64,000 bases of DNA from JAHDCJ01 sp039028895 (GTDB taxonomy: Bacteria > Bacteroidota > Bacteroidia > Chitinophagales > Saprospiraceae): NCBI GenBank assembly GCA_039028895.1, contig JBCCHF010000021.1, positions 1 through 64,000 on the forward strand. The letters run 5' to 3'. Below, piece after piece: positions 7,954 to 15,779 of this stretch. The translations under genes were made by a program, and so were the position numbers. The notes below the pieces were generated by a model. It did not search any database and had not been told where the DNA came from. It saw nothing but the letters and a program-made list of their open reading frames with translations. The first letter of the stretch is position 1. Every line of letters begins with the position of its first letter.

Positions 7954-8688
7954 ATGAAAACGATAAAGCAAATTTTAATAATGGTTTTTGTCGTTGCATT
8001 GAGCACTACAGCCTTTGGACAAAAGTCAAAAACAGAAACCAAAAAGAAAACGACTACAAGTATTGTAGACGGACAGGAAAAACCAGCTAAAAAAGAGCAA
8101 CCGTCAACCAGTTTGACGAAACCGGGTAAAACCAAAACTCCTGTAAGCAGAAAGGATAACCTCGAAGGTGACCCGAAGAAACCAGCAGGACCAATATTAA
8201 CTGAACCTGTTACGGGTAGCAAAAAACCACCAAAAGGAAAAGAAACGCTGATTGGTAAAAGTCACGAAAAGCCGGGTAAACCCGCCAAGCCTGGAAAGGG
8301 ACATGAAAAACCCGGTGTAAGTGTCGATAAACCTGGCAAAGGCATTGAAAAACCAACCAAGCCAGCTAAACCGACTAAGGTAGAGAAACCTGCTAAACTT
8401 TCCGGTAAGGTCAGTCTTGATGAAGCTAAAACAAGGACCAAAGGGAAGATTAACAATGCTGAATTAGCCATTAGCAATTCGGATGATGCTGTTTCCAGAA
8501 ATAAAGCCAAGATTGAGGCTGCAAGAAACAGGTTTGAAGCTGCCAAGAAATCAGGTGCTTTGAGTAAAGAGGAAGTTTCAAGAAAAGAAGCAGCCTTATT
8601 GAAAGCAGAGCGCAGGATTAAAGAAATGGAAACCCTGATTAACGCTGAAAGAAGCCGGGTTCAGAAAGTGAAAAACAGTATTGAGTAG
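7954..8688 (+). CDS. Secreted Lys/Pro-rich protein with KPGK-type repeats and coiled coil
   Basis: 244 residues. Signal peptide (about 1-23, ending TTAFGQ), then a very basic low-complexity region to about residue 160 made of irregular Lys-Pro-Gly units (EKPGKPAKPGKGHEKPG and similar), then a charged alpha-helical C-terminal third that should form a coiled coil. No enzyme motif. The basic, extended middle could bind anionic polymer (peptidoglycan, teichoic-like glycan, eDNA) or span the periplasm, which is inference only. It ends just before a strong bidirectional terminator and is probably co-transcribed with the small lipoprotein. Confidence 0.75.
   Translation: MKTIKQILIMVFVVALSTTAFGQKSKTETKKKTTTSIVDGQEKPAKKEQPSTSLTKPGKTKTPVSRKDNLEGDPKKPAGPILTEPVTGSKKPPKGKETLIGKSHEKPGKPAKPGKGHEKPGVSVDKPGKGIEKPTKPAKPTKVEKPAKLSGKVSLDEAKTRTKGKINNAELAISNSDDAVSRNKAKIEAARNRFEAAKKSGALSKEEVSRKEAALLKAERRIKEMETLINAERSRVQKVKNSIE
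8270..8395 (+). repeat. Degenerate Lys-Pro-(Gly/Ala/Thr)-Lys coding repeat
   Basis: Within the Lys/Pro-rich protein, KPGK, KPAK, KPTK and EKPG units recur roughly every 3-9 residues. The DNA copies are not identical, so this is an amino-acid-level repeat rather than a recent tandem duplication. Confidence 0.6.
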
Positions 8689-8728
8689 GTTAGCGTTAAA
8701 CCGTAAAATAGAAAACTGCAATATTTAG

Positions 8729-8780
8729 AATGTAAAAGTGGCCTTAAGTATGTTAGCAAAAAGGCCACTTTTACATTTTT
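8729..8780. terminator. Strong bidirectional terminator between Lys/Pro-rich gene and ruvC
   Basis: Perfect 17-base-pair stem (AATGTAAAAGTGGCCTT at 8729-8745 with its complement at 8761-8777), a 15-base loop, and T/A runs on both sides. It serves the plus-strand gene ending at 8688 and the minus-strand ruvC, though ruvC ends at 8811. Confidence 0.92.
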
Positions 8781-8810
8781 CATTTAGGAAGTTGTATGCA
8801 TCTTGCCCCT

Positions 8811-9371
8811 TCAGGCTTTTCTTCCTGGGTTTTCCTTCAAAAATGCATTCCAGTCTTTGAACTTTTTATTTCCCGTAAGGGGGTTATTGCTTTGGTAATG
8901 ATGACAAACTGCAGCAGCAAGAGCATCTGTTGCGTCAAGGGGTTGTTCTGCGAGTTTGATTTTGAGAATATTCTCCAACATCGACAAGACCTGTTCTTTG
9001 GAGGCATTTCCGTTGCCTGTAATACCAACTTTGATCTTTTTTGGTGGATATTCATGCACTTCAACATTATTCACCATAGCTGCAGCCATCGCAACACCTT
9101 GCGCGCGCCCAAGTTTTAACATTGATTGTACATTTTTGCCATGAAAGGGTGCTTCTACAGCCATTTCAGAAGGTTTGTAGTGTTCTATGATTTCCTGCAG
9201 CCCTTCAAATATATGTTTCAATTTTTCCGGATGCGTATCATATTTCGTCATACGGATAGTGCCCATGCCTAAAACCCGCATTTGTGTCTCCACAATCTCC
9301 ACAATGGCATAACCAAGTACATTGGTGCCTGGGTCGACGCCCAAAATTCGTTTAACGTTAAGATGTTTCAC
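8811..9371 (-). CDS. ruvC: Crossover junction endodeoxyribonuclease RuvC
   Basis: 186 residues. RuvC resolves Holliday junctions with the RuvAB motor during recombinational repair. Acidic catalytic residues are present in the expected motifs: Asp13 in 'ILGVDPGTNVLGYAI', Glu in 'MAVEAPFHGKNVQSM', and the paired Asp in 'PLDATDALAAA'. The ATG at 9371 gives a short, normal N-terminus (MKHLNVKR). No ruvA or ruvB nearby. It stands alone on the minus strand. Confidence 0.95.
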   Translation of the reverse strand: MKHLNVKRILGVDPGTNVLGYAIVEIVETQMRVLGMGTIRMTKYDTHPEKLKHIFEGLQEIIEHYKPSEMAVEAPFHGKNVQSMLKLGRAQGVAMAAAMVNNVEVHEYPPKKIKVGITGNGNASKEQVLSMLENILKIKLAEQPLDATDALAAAVCHHYQSNNPLTGNKKFKDWNAFLKENPGRKA

Positions 9372-9454
9372 TAAACTTCAATTAATTGATCTAAAGATAA
9401 CGTGATTTTTTTTGTCCGACTTCCCTAAGCTCCGATTACCTCTATTACCTTTCC

Positions 9455-9462
9455 TATATTTG
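9455..9462 (+). promoter_or_regulatory. Candidate -7 element TATATTTG close to the start codon
   Basis: Exact TAnnTTTG match only 8 bases before the ATG at 9471. If used, transcription would begin almost at the start codon, giving a nearly leaderless mRNA. Confidence 0.4.
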
Positions 9463-9470
9463 CACTGTTC

Positions 9471-10517
9471 ATGCTGTCAAAAACAAAACAGATTATCAAG
9501 CGCGGCCTGACAGGCCAGAGGCTGATCAGGAATAACAAACTGAACTGGCTACTAAAACTGACAGTCGTTGTGCTTCTTTGTTGGGTGCTATATGCACAGA
9601 TTGTCGCGCGCGAAGACATTTCTGCGATCTGGACCACATTCAAGCTGAATCTTGCCCAGAGTAATCCACTTTTGTTAGCTGTTGCCTTTTTGCTGATGCC
9701 GATGAATTGGCTGTTGGAAACCCTGAAATGGCAAAAACTGGTAAGGCATGTTGAAAAAGTACCTTTCGGAAGGGCTATTGCCGGAGTTATGGCCGGTGTT
9801 TCTCTTTCTCTTTTTACCCCCAATCGAATAGGCGAATACGGTGGCCGCATACTTGTTGTAAAACCAGAAAACAATATCAAAACAGTCGTTGTAACCCTGG
9901 TAGGCAGTTTCAGTCAGTTGGTCGTGCTTTTATCCATTGGCGGAATGGGACTGGCGTTTTTCGTTTCCAGAAACCTTGGCCCTGAACAACCCGTTATGCT
10001 GGGGATCGGCGTTTCAGTAATGCTATCTGTCCTTTTACTGCTGGTTTGTTACTTCAATATCGAATTGGTCGTACCGCTGATCAGGAAGATCCCCTTTATC
10101 CGTAAAGCGGAGCCTTATGTCACAGTGCTAAATGTCTATCGTCCAGGAGAATTATTGACGGTATTGACTTATTCGCTTTCGCGATATTTCATTTATTCGA
10201 TCCAGTACTACTTGTTATTGCAATTCCTTGGGGTGGAAGTAGGCCTGATAGATGGCCTTGCTGGAATTGCCTTGATCTTTTTACTACAAACCAGTTTACC
10301 GCTACCACCTATCTGGGGCATTTTAGTCAGGGGTGAGGTCGCTTTATATGTTTGGAGTTATTTTACAGCCAATGAATTATCTGTCCTTTCTGCCACTTTT
10401 GGCCTTTGGATCATTAACCTGATTATTCCGGCAATGATCGGTTTGATATTCATATTGAGAGTTAATGTTTTGAGTTCCTTAGGCTACAAGACTTCCGATG
10501 ATAAGGCAGAACCTTGA
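9471..10517 (+). CDS. Flippase-like membrane protein (LPG synthase TM-domain family, UPF0104)
   Basis: 348 residues with seven or more hydrophobic segments. It has the layout of the membrane domain of lysylphosphatidylglycerol synthases (MprF flippase domain), including a short conserved stretch after the third segment, 'SLFTPNRIGEYGGR', which is typical of the family. It lacks the cytoplasmic aminoacyltransferase domain, so it should not make aminoacyl-lipids; stand-alone versions are thought to move lipids or glycolipids. The basic N-terminus (MLSKTKQIIKRGLTGQRLIRNNK) faces the cytoplasm by the positive-inside rule. Confidence 0.8.
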   Translation: MLSKTKQIIKRGLTGQRLIRNNKLNWLLKLTVVVLLCWVLYAQIVAREDISAIWTTFKLNLAQSNPLLLAVAFLLMPMNWLLETLKWQKLVRHVEKVPFGRAIAGVMAGVSLSLFTPNRIGEYGGRILVVKPENNIKTVVVTLVGSFSQLVVLLSIGGMGLAFFVSRNLGPEQPVMLGIGVSVMLSVLLLLVCYFNIELVVPLIRKIPFIRKAEPYVTVLNVYRPGELLTVLTYSLSRYFIYSIQYYLLLQFLGVEVGLIDGLAGIALIFLLQTSLPLPPIWGILVRGEVALYVWSYFTANELSVLSATFGLWIINLIIPAMIGLIFILRVNVLSSLGYKTSDDKAEP

Positions 10518-10630
10518 TAATGAATGGTTAAAATGTTTGTTACAAAATAAGAATTTACCTAATTTGACACTTAGAGTTTGTTGGGCAGGCAATTCATGCC
10601 GCAAACTGGCCTCTAACGAATCCTTTTCGA

Positions 10631-11245
10631 ATGAAGAAAGTATTACTGGGTATTGTAATTGGTATCGGCTTATTTTTCGCTGCAGGGTATTTTTTTAAAA
10701 ACCTGTTCACCTTCAATACCGAGCCTGTCGTCATCCAATCCGAATCGGTATTACTTGAAAAAGTAAAAAAGGTAGCCAAGATGGTCACTGTCGAAGGCTA
10801 CTTTTCCGAAATCCTCGATCATAAGGATTATTATCAATGGGACGTCTCATTTCTGAGAAAGAAAGCCCTTGTTGCAGTTAATGCAAAAGTATCCATTGGA
10901 TACGATCTTCAAAAAATGCACTTTGAGGTCAAACCTCAGGAAAAAGTCTTGGTGATCAGTCAGTTGCCCGACCCTGAAATCATCTCAATCGATCACGATA
11001 CCAAGTATTATGATATCACGGAAGGTGTATTCAACTCTTTTTCAGCTGAAGAGTTAACAGCACTTAACGCAAAAGCTAAAAGAGTGATTGAGGAAAAGGC
11101 AAAAAGCTCAGACCTTTTCCTTATGGCCGAGTCACAAATGAATGGAATAATAGACCTCATAAAAATAATTGCAGAAGAATCTGGTTTTGAAGTTAAATTC
11201 GAAACCAGGAGTCTTGATTCTGAAGCGCCTGAATTTCCGGGCTAA
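10631..11245 (+). CDS. DUF4230 domain protein, membrane-anchored
   Basis: 204 residues: one N-terminal membrane segment (about 4-22) followed by an extracytoplasmic DUF4230 domain. I recognise the family from its conserved flow ('WDVSFLRKKALVAVNAKVSIGYDL', 'LPDPEIISID', a central two-residue acidic turn and C-terminal helix). Function is unknown. It lies 113 bases after the flippase-like gene and 52 before the peptide symporter; linkage to either is unproven. Confidence 0.8.
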   Translation: MKKVLLGIVIGIGLFFAAGYFFKNLFTFNTEPVVIQSESVLLEKVKKVAKMVTVEGYFSEILDHKDYYQWDVSFLRKKALVAVNAKVSIGYDLQKMHFEVKPQEKVLVISQLPDPEIISIDHDTKYYDITEGVFNSFSAEELTALNAKAKRVIEEKAKSSDLFLMAESQMNGIIDLIKIIAEESGFEVKFETRSLDSEAPEFPG

Positions 11246-11259
11246 CGACAAAAAAATAC

Positions 11260-11267
11260 TAACTTTA
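11260..11267 (+). promoter_or_regulatory. Possible -7 element TAACTTTA for the peptide symporter
   Basis: One mismatch from TAnnTTTG, 30 bases before the ATG at 11298. The same octamer lies before the HMG-CoA synthase gene (29037-29044). Confidence 0.3.
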
Positions 11268-11297
11268 CACCTTTCTTGAACCTAACAACACGTAAAA

Positions 11298-12887
11298 ATG
11301 GATGAGAAAATAACGGACAATCCTGGCGTTCAGCAGGATGCCTTACCTCAATTACTAGGACACCCAAAAGGACTATTTTATCTTTTCTTTGCAGAGTTGT
11401 GGGAACGCTTTTCATTCTACGGAATGCGCGCTTTGCTCACGCTTTATATGGTTAACCATTTGTACAAAGATTTACAGGATGGTGAGGCCAAGGGGCTAGG
11501 TATCTACGCTGCCTATGGTGCGCTGGTATACTTCACTCCGCTTATTGGAGGTATGATTGCCGATCAGCTGATTGGGCTTCGAAAATCGATTATGCTGGGT
11601 GCTGCCCTGATGACACTTGGTCACTTCGCCATGGCATTTGAATCCGAATTTTGGTTCTTTACCGCGCTCGGTTTGTTGATTGTCGGTAATGGATTTTTCA
11701 AACCTAATATCTCCAGTCTTGTTGGAACATTATATCACGATGGCGATGTGCGGCGCGATGCAGGATTTACGATCTTCTATATGTCAATCAATATCGGTGC
11801 TGCCCTTTCACCACTTGTCTGTGGCTGGCTTGGTGCGACGTATGGCTGGCATTATGGATTTGGCGCTGCGGGTGTCGGTATGTTCGTTGGTCTCTTATTC
11901 TTCTACCAGGGAGGACAAGTCGGCGTTTTCGGTGATAACGGTCTCCAACCTCAGAAGTGGATTGAAAAGAAAGTGGCTGGTATGAATATTTACTATCCGA
12001 TCATTGTCCTTTCTTTCCTCATGGTGCCGTTGTTTGCATCAATGGTTTACTTCAACGAGGCGGTTATGGGTAACTTACTTATAATCGTGCTAATTGTAAC
12101 TGTTGCGTATATCACCTATCTGTGTACGATGGTTGTTGACCGTGTGCAAGCTGGTCGAATTTTGGTTATCGTCTTTATTACACTGTTATTGACCGTTTTC
12201 TGGTCTTTCTTTGAGCAGGCAGGAAGTTCACTTACCTTATTCGCAGAACGTAATGTTAATTTGAGATTCCTGAATGCAGCCCAGACCAATTCAATTAATC
12301 CGGGTTATATCATCTTCCTGGCGATTCCTTTCGCAATGATGTGGACTTCGCTTTCACAAAGAGGAACAAACCCCAGAACGCCATATAAATATGCGCTTGG
12401 TATTGCCCAGCTTGGTCTTGGTTTCCTTTTGTTTGCCATGAGTGCCAACTTTGCTGATGAAGCAGGTAGAGTACCTATGTTCTTTCTTATGGTAGGTTGG
12501 TTAACGATTACCACTGGCGAACTTTTCGTTTCTCCTATTGGGCTTTCAAAAGTAACAGAATTGGCGCCTAAACACATGGTGGCATTCTTCATGGGAGTCT
12601 TCTTTTTATCCTCAGCTTTTGCCCATCATATTGCAGGAATGATTGCTAAAATGACTGTTGTAAAAGAAGATGCAGCTGGAGGCCAGGGCGGCGTACTCGG
12701 ATGGTTTGCCGAAAAGGTCACTGGTTTTGAAGGTGGTGTAGCCCCTGCAGGAGCATCAGAAACCGTGGTCCAATTGGCACAGTATACTTCTGTCTTTTCA
12801 ATGATAGCTTTTATCGCTTTTGTTTCAGCTGTTATTGTCCTGATGGTTTCTCCTGTAATTAAGAAATGGATGCATGGCGTTCATTAA
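11298..12887 (+). CDS. Peptide MFS transporter (POT/PTR2 family, proton-coupled di/tripeptide uptake)
   Basis: 529 residues with about 12-14 membrane segments. POT hallmarks are present: the proton-coupling 'ELWERFSFYGMRALL' (ExxER) motif in the first helix and 'FYMSINIGAALSPL' (PTR2 signature) in the fifth. It should import di- and tripeptides with protons across the inner membrane, fitting a protein-degrading lifestyle alongside the subtilase and aminopeptidase P in this window. A strong terminator follows. Confidence 0.92.
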   Translation: MDEKITDNPGVQQDALPQLLGHPKGLFYLFFAELWERFSFYGMRALLTLYMVNHLYKDLQDGEAKGLGIYAAYGALVYFTPLIGGMIADQLIGLRKSIMLGAALMTLGHFAMAFESEFWFFTALGLLIVGNGFFKPNISSLVGTLYHDGDVRRDAGFTIFYMSINIGAALSPLVCGWLGATYGWHYGFGAAGVGMFVGLLFFYQGGQVGVFGDNGLQPQKWIEKKVAGMNIYYPIIVLSFLMVPLFASMVYFNEAVMGNLLIIVLIVTVAYITYLCTMVVDRVQAGRILVIVFITLLLTVFWSFFEQAGSSLTLFAERNVNLRFLNAAQTNSINPGYIIFLAIPFAMMWTSLSQRGTNPRTPYKYALGIAQLGLGFLLFAMSANFADEAGRVPMFFLMVGWLTITTGELFVSPIGLSKVTELAPKHMVAFFMGVFFLSSAFAHHIAGMIAKMTVVKEDAAGGQGGVLGWFAEKVTGFEGGVAPAGASETVVQLAQYTSVFSMIAFIAFVSAVIVLMVSPVIKKWMHGVH

Positions 12888-12911
12888 TCCCCTAATTTTA
12901 TAAAATATTTA

Positions 12912-12950
12912 AATGGTGGGGCGACAACAGTTTCCCCACCATTCTTTTTT
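12912..12950 (+). terminator. Rho-independent terminator after the peptide symporter
   Basis: Ten-base-pair perfect stem AATGGTGGGG / CCCCACCATT with a 12-base loop, followed by C and six T. Confidence 0.9.
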
Positions 12951-12956
12951 AAGACT

Positions 12957-13454
12957 ATGAAAAAAGACGCACTTAACCTCAAGATTATCTATTTCGCCAT
13001 TCTGGCTGGGCAAATGCTTTTCCTCGGCGTACTATTTTTTGTAATTAAGCCACCCTACGAGCCACAAACCATTTTGAGAATACTAGGTCCCTTGATTGCC
13101 CTGGGTCTTATCATAATTGGTTTCTACGTATACCGACTGCCGCTGAAAAAGCTGGATCATCTCAGGCAAATTGAAGAACAAAACATCCTTGATAATGAAG
13201 CCCTTCCATTGCCGGAAGAAGAAATTAAAAAACTGTTCGGTACTTATCGGGCCTCTAGCCTTGTGAGGATGTGTATGGTTGAATTTGCCAATCTCATGCT
13301 TCTGGCTTTTTATTACATGAGTGGCGATCACTTACTCATTTTTTACTTTACACTTGGACTAGTCGTATTTGGCACTACCGCTCCAAGCATAAGGCAATTT
13401 GCACGTGATTACGAATTAACACTAGTAGAAGAACGTGCCCTACAAAGAGATTAA
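12957..13454 (+). CDS. Four-helix membrane protein, unknown function
   Basis: 165 residues with two pairs of hydrophobic segments (about 10-30 and 38-58, then 102-122 and 126-146) joined by an acidic/basic cytoplasmic-type linker. The fold recalls small Bacteroidota membrane proteins with no assigned role. It lies between a terminator and lysA (25 bases upstream of lysA), so it may share a transcript with lysA. Confidence 0.6.
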   Translation: MKKDALNLKIIYFAILAGQMLFLGVLFFVIKPPYEPQTILRILGPLIALGLIIIGFYVYRLPLKKLDHLRQIEEQNILDNEALPLPEEEIKKLFGTYRASSLVRMCMVEFANLMLLAFYYMSGDHLLIFYFTLGLVVFGTTAPSIRQFARDYELTLVEERALQRD

Positions 13455-13479
13455 ATTCCAAACAAACTCTTAAATAATA

Positions 13480-14724
13480 ATGCAACTGGTTAACGGAAAG
13501 TATGAAATCGACGGTATTCCCGTACTCGATTTAGTAAAGGAGTATGATGCTCCATTATATGTATATGACTTTGGAGCCATGGAAGCCAAATACAAATTAC
13601 TGATAAAAGCTTTTGAAGGCTCACGAATGAAAGTTATGTATGCCTGTAAGTCATTGACCAATATTAACGTACTTAAGTTTTTTAGAAAACTGGGTTCAGG
13701 TCTAGATACAGTGTCGATACAGGAAGTATGGACGGGATTGAAAGCCGGGTTCGCTCCAAACGATATCATGTACACGCCAAATTGTGTCTCTTTCGAGGAA
13801 ATTCAAATGGCGGTAGAAGCCGGGGTGCGGATCAATATTGATAATATCTCAATACTCGAACAATTCGGGAATGCCTATGGCAATTCAATTCCGGTTTGTG
13901 TAAGAATCAATCCGCATATTCTCGCAGGAGGTAATCCCAAAATATCTACGGGTCATATTGACAGTAAGTTTGGGATTTCAATTTACCAGATGCGACACCT
14001 TCAACGGGTAATTGCTTCTAGCAATATTAATGTGAACGGTTTACACATGCATACAGGTTCTGACATTCTCGATGTCGATGTGTTCCTAAGAGGGGCTGAG
14101 ATCTTGTTACAAACTGCTGCCGAGTTTCCTGATCTGGAGTATATAGATTTTGGCAGTGGGTTTAAAGTACCTTACAAAGATGGAGATGCTTCCACAGATG
14201 TGGTCGCTCTTGGCAGTAAACTGGGTAGTCGCTTCAAAGAATTTTGTGCTGGGTACGGTCGCGATCTTGAAATGATGTTCGAGCCCGGAAAATTTCTGGT
14301 GAGTGAAGCTGGATATTTTATGGTCAAGACCAATGTTATCAAACAAACAACAGCAACAGTTTTCGCGGGCGTAGACTCAGGCATGAATCACCTCATTCGA
14401 CCAATGCTTTATGGTGCTTATCATCATATTATCAACGCATCTAACCCTGATGGAACAGAACGATTTTATACAGTAGTAGGCTATATTTGCGAAACAGACA
14501 CCTTTGCCTGGGATCGCAAGCTAAATGAAGTAAGAGAAGGAGATATCCTTGTCTTCAAAAATGCTGGAGCCTATGTATTCAGTATGTCGTCAAATTACAA
14601 TTCCAGATTCAGACCTTCTGAAGTGGCCGTTTATAACGGAAAATCAAGGATAATTCGGCGTAGGGAGACCATGGAGGATTTGTTGAAGACACAGGTTGAA
14701 CTACCTGAAGATTGGATGGGGTAG
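13480..14724 (+). CDS. lysA: Diaminopimelate decarboxylase
   Basis: 414 residues. LysA converts meso-diaminopimelate to L-lysine with PLP, the last step of lysine synthesis. The PLP lysine is Lys57 in 'VMYACKSLTN'; 'HMHTGSDI' and 'FEPGKFLV' are the phosphate-binding and Arg/Lys motifs of fold-III decarboxylases; 'YICETDTFA' is the substrate-binding Cys-Glu-x-Asp loop. Length matches the family. The shorter motif spacing excludes arginine decarboxylase SpeA. Carboxynorspermidine decarboxylase is less likely, since those are shorter. Confidence 0.93.
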   Translation: MQLVNGKYEIDGIPVLDLVKEYDAPLYVYDFGAMEAKYKLLIKAFEGSRMKVMYACKSLTNINVLKFFRKLGSGLDTVSIQEVWTGLKAGFAPNDIMYTPNCVSFEEIQMAVEAGVRINIDNISILEQFGNAYGNSIPVCVRINPHILAGGNPKISTGHIDSKFGISIYQMRHLQRVIASSNINVNGLHMHTGSDILDVDVFLRGAEILLQTAAEFPDLEYIDFGSGFKVPYKDGDASTDVVALGSKLGSRFKEFCAGYGRDLEMMFEPGKFLVSEAGYFMVKTNVIKQTTATVFAGVDSGMNHLIRPMLYGAYHHIINASNPDGTERFYTVVGYICETDTFAWDRKLNEVREGDILVFKNAGAYVFSMSSNYNSRFRPSEVAVYNGKSRIIRRRETMEDLLKTQVELPEDWMG

Positions 14725-14936
14725 AGAGGTTGTAAAAATTATTCATTTCCTTTTTATGTTCTTTTTTCATCAAAGGAAAAGAAGACAACAAAACAAAAGA
14801 ATAATGAACGCGCCGAAGGCAAAATCAAAATAATCTTAAACAAATCCTTTTTATCAATTAATTATGTAAACCTTTTTTAATGGATTACGTTAACCCTTTT
14901 AAGTTCAGAAAGTTACGTTTTGAATGTATTAAATCT

Positions 14937-14944
14937 TAATTTTG
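14937..14944 (+). promoter_or_regulatory. Candidate -7 element TAATTTTG for the YceI gene
   Basis: Exact TAnnTTTG match 36 bases before the ATG at 14981, in an AT-rich 256-base gap that holds no gene. Confidence 0.55.
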
Positions 14945-14980
14945 CATATCCATTAACTAACAATTAAACTCAAAAACAAA

Positions 14981-15664
14981 ATGAAAATTCTTACCCGTGT
15001 ACTTTTCTTCTTTGCTATCGCTGGTTTGATGACTGCCTGTAAAGGCCCTAAAGGCGAAAAAGCAACAACTACTGATGAAGTAAAAACTGAAACAAAGAAA
15101 GTTGATAATGCTGCTGTAGAAGCTTATACTGTTAATGCCGGAGGCACATTGAACTGGGAAGGTTCAAAAGTAATTGGTGGTGGCCACCAAGGTACGATCA
15201 ATATTTCTTCAGGCGCTCTGAAAATGGAAGGCGGTAAAGTTACCGGCGGTAAATTCGAAGTTGATATGGCCAGCATTAATTGCACTGATTTGGAAGGTGA
15301 TATGAAAGGCAATCTTGAAGGACACTTAAAGAATGCTGACTTTTTCGATATCGAAAATCACCCAACAAGTGCTTTCGAAATTACAAATGTACAGGCTCTT
15401 GACGGTGATGCAGAAGCGAATTCCATTGTTTCTGGAAACCTTACAATCAAAGGAAAGACCAAGAATATCACTTTCAAAGCTAAAATCGATGCAGCAGATG
15501 GTTCAGTTAAAGTATCATCACCACAGTTTGTAATCGATCGTACAGATTGGGATGTACAATATGGTTCAACCAAATTCTTCAGTGACCTTGCAAAAGATAA
15601 AGTTATCAGTGATAAAATTGGCCTAAGTGTTAATTTCTCAGCTGCCAAGAAAGTAGAAGGATAG
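14981..15664 (+). CDS. YceI-family lipoprotein
   Basis: 227 residues. A lipoprotein signal peptide ends at 'LMTAC' (Cys20), followed by a Lys/Glu/Thr-rich linker and a YceI beta-barrel domain (about 45-225) recognisable by 'WEGSKVIGGGHQGTI', 'GHLKNADFFDIENHP', 'GNLTIKGKTKNITF' and 'FVIDRTDWDVQYGS'. YceI proteins are lipocalin-like and bind isoprenoid or other lipid chains in the periplasm; some are stress-induced. It has its own promoter and terminator. Confidence 0.92.
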   Translation: MKILTRVLFFFAIAGLMTACKGPKGEKATTTDEVKTETKKVDNAAVEAYTVNAGGTLNWEGSKVIGGGHQGTINISSGALKMEGGKVTGGKFEVDMASINCTDLEGDMKGNLEGHLKNADFFDIENHPTSAFEITNVQALDGDAEANSIVSGNLTIKGKTKNITFKAKIDAADGSVKVSSPQFVIDRTDWDVQYGSTKFFSDLAKDKVISDKIGLSVNFSAAKKVEG

Positions 15665-15684
15665 ATTCTACCACATAAAACTTT

Positions 15685-15719
15685 AAAAGCGTCTCTTTTC
15701 AGGGGCGCTTTTTTGTTTT
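15685..15719 (+). terminator. Rho-independent terminator after the YceI gene
   Basis: Stem AAAAGCG / CGCTTTT with one internal mismatch towards the loop, followed by six T. Confidence 0.75.
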
Positions 15720-15779
15720 ACAGCCCATCAATTTTTCTTATTTTAGACCTTCATTTTTCTCACCAAAACGAACCCATTC

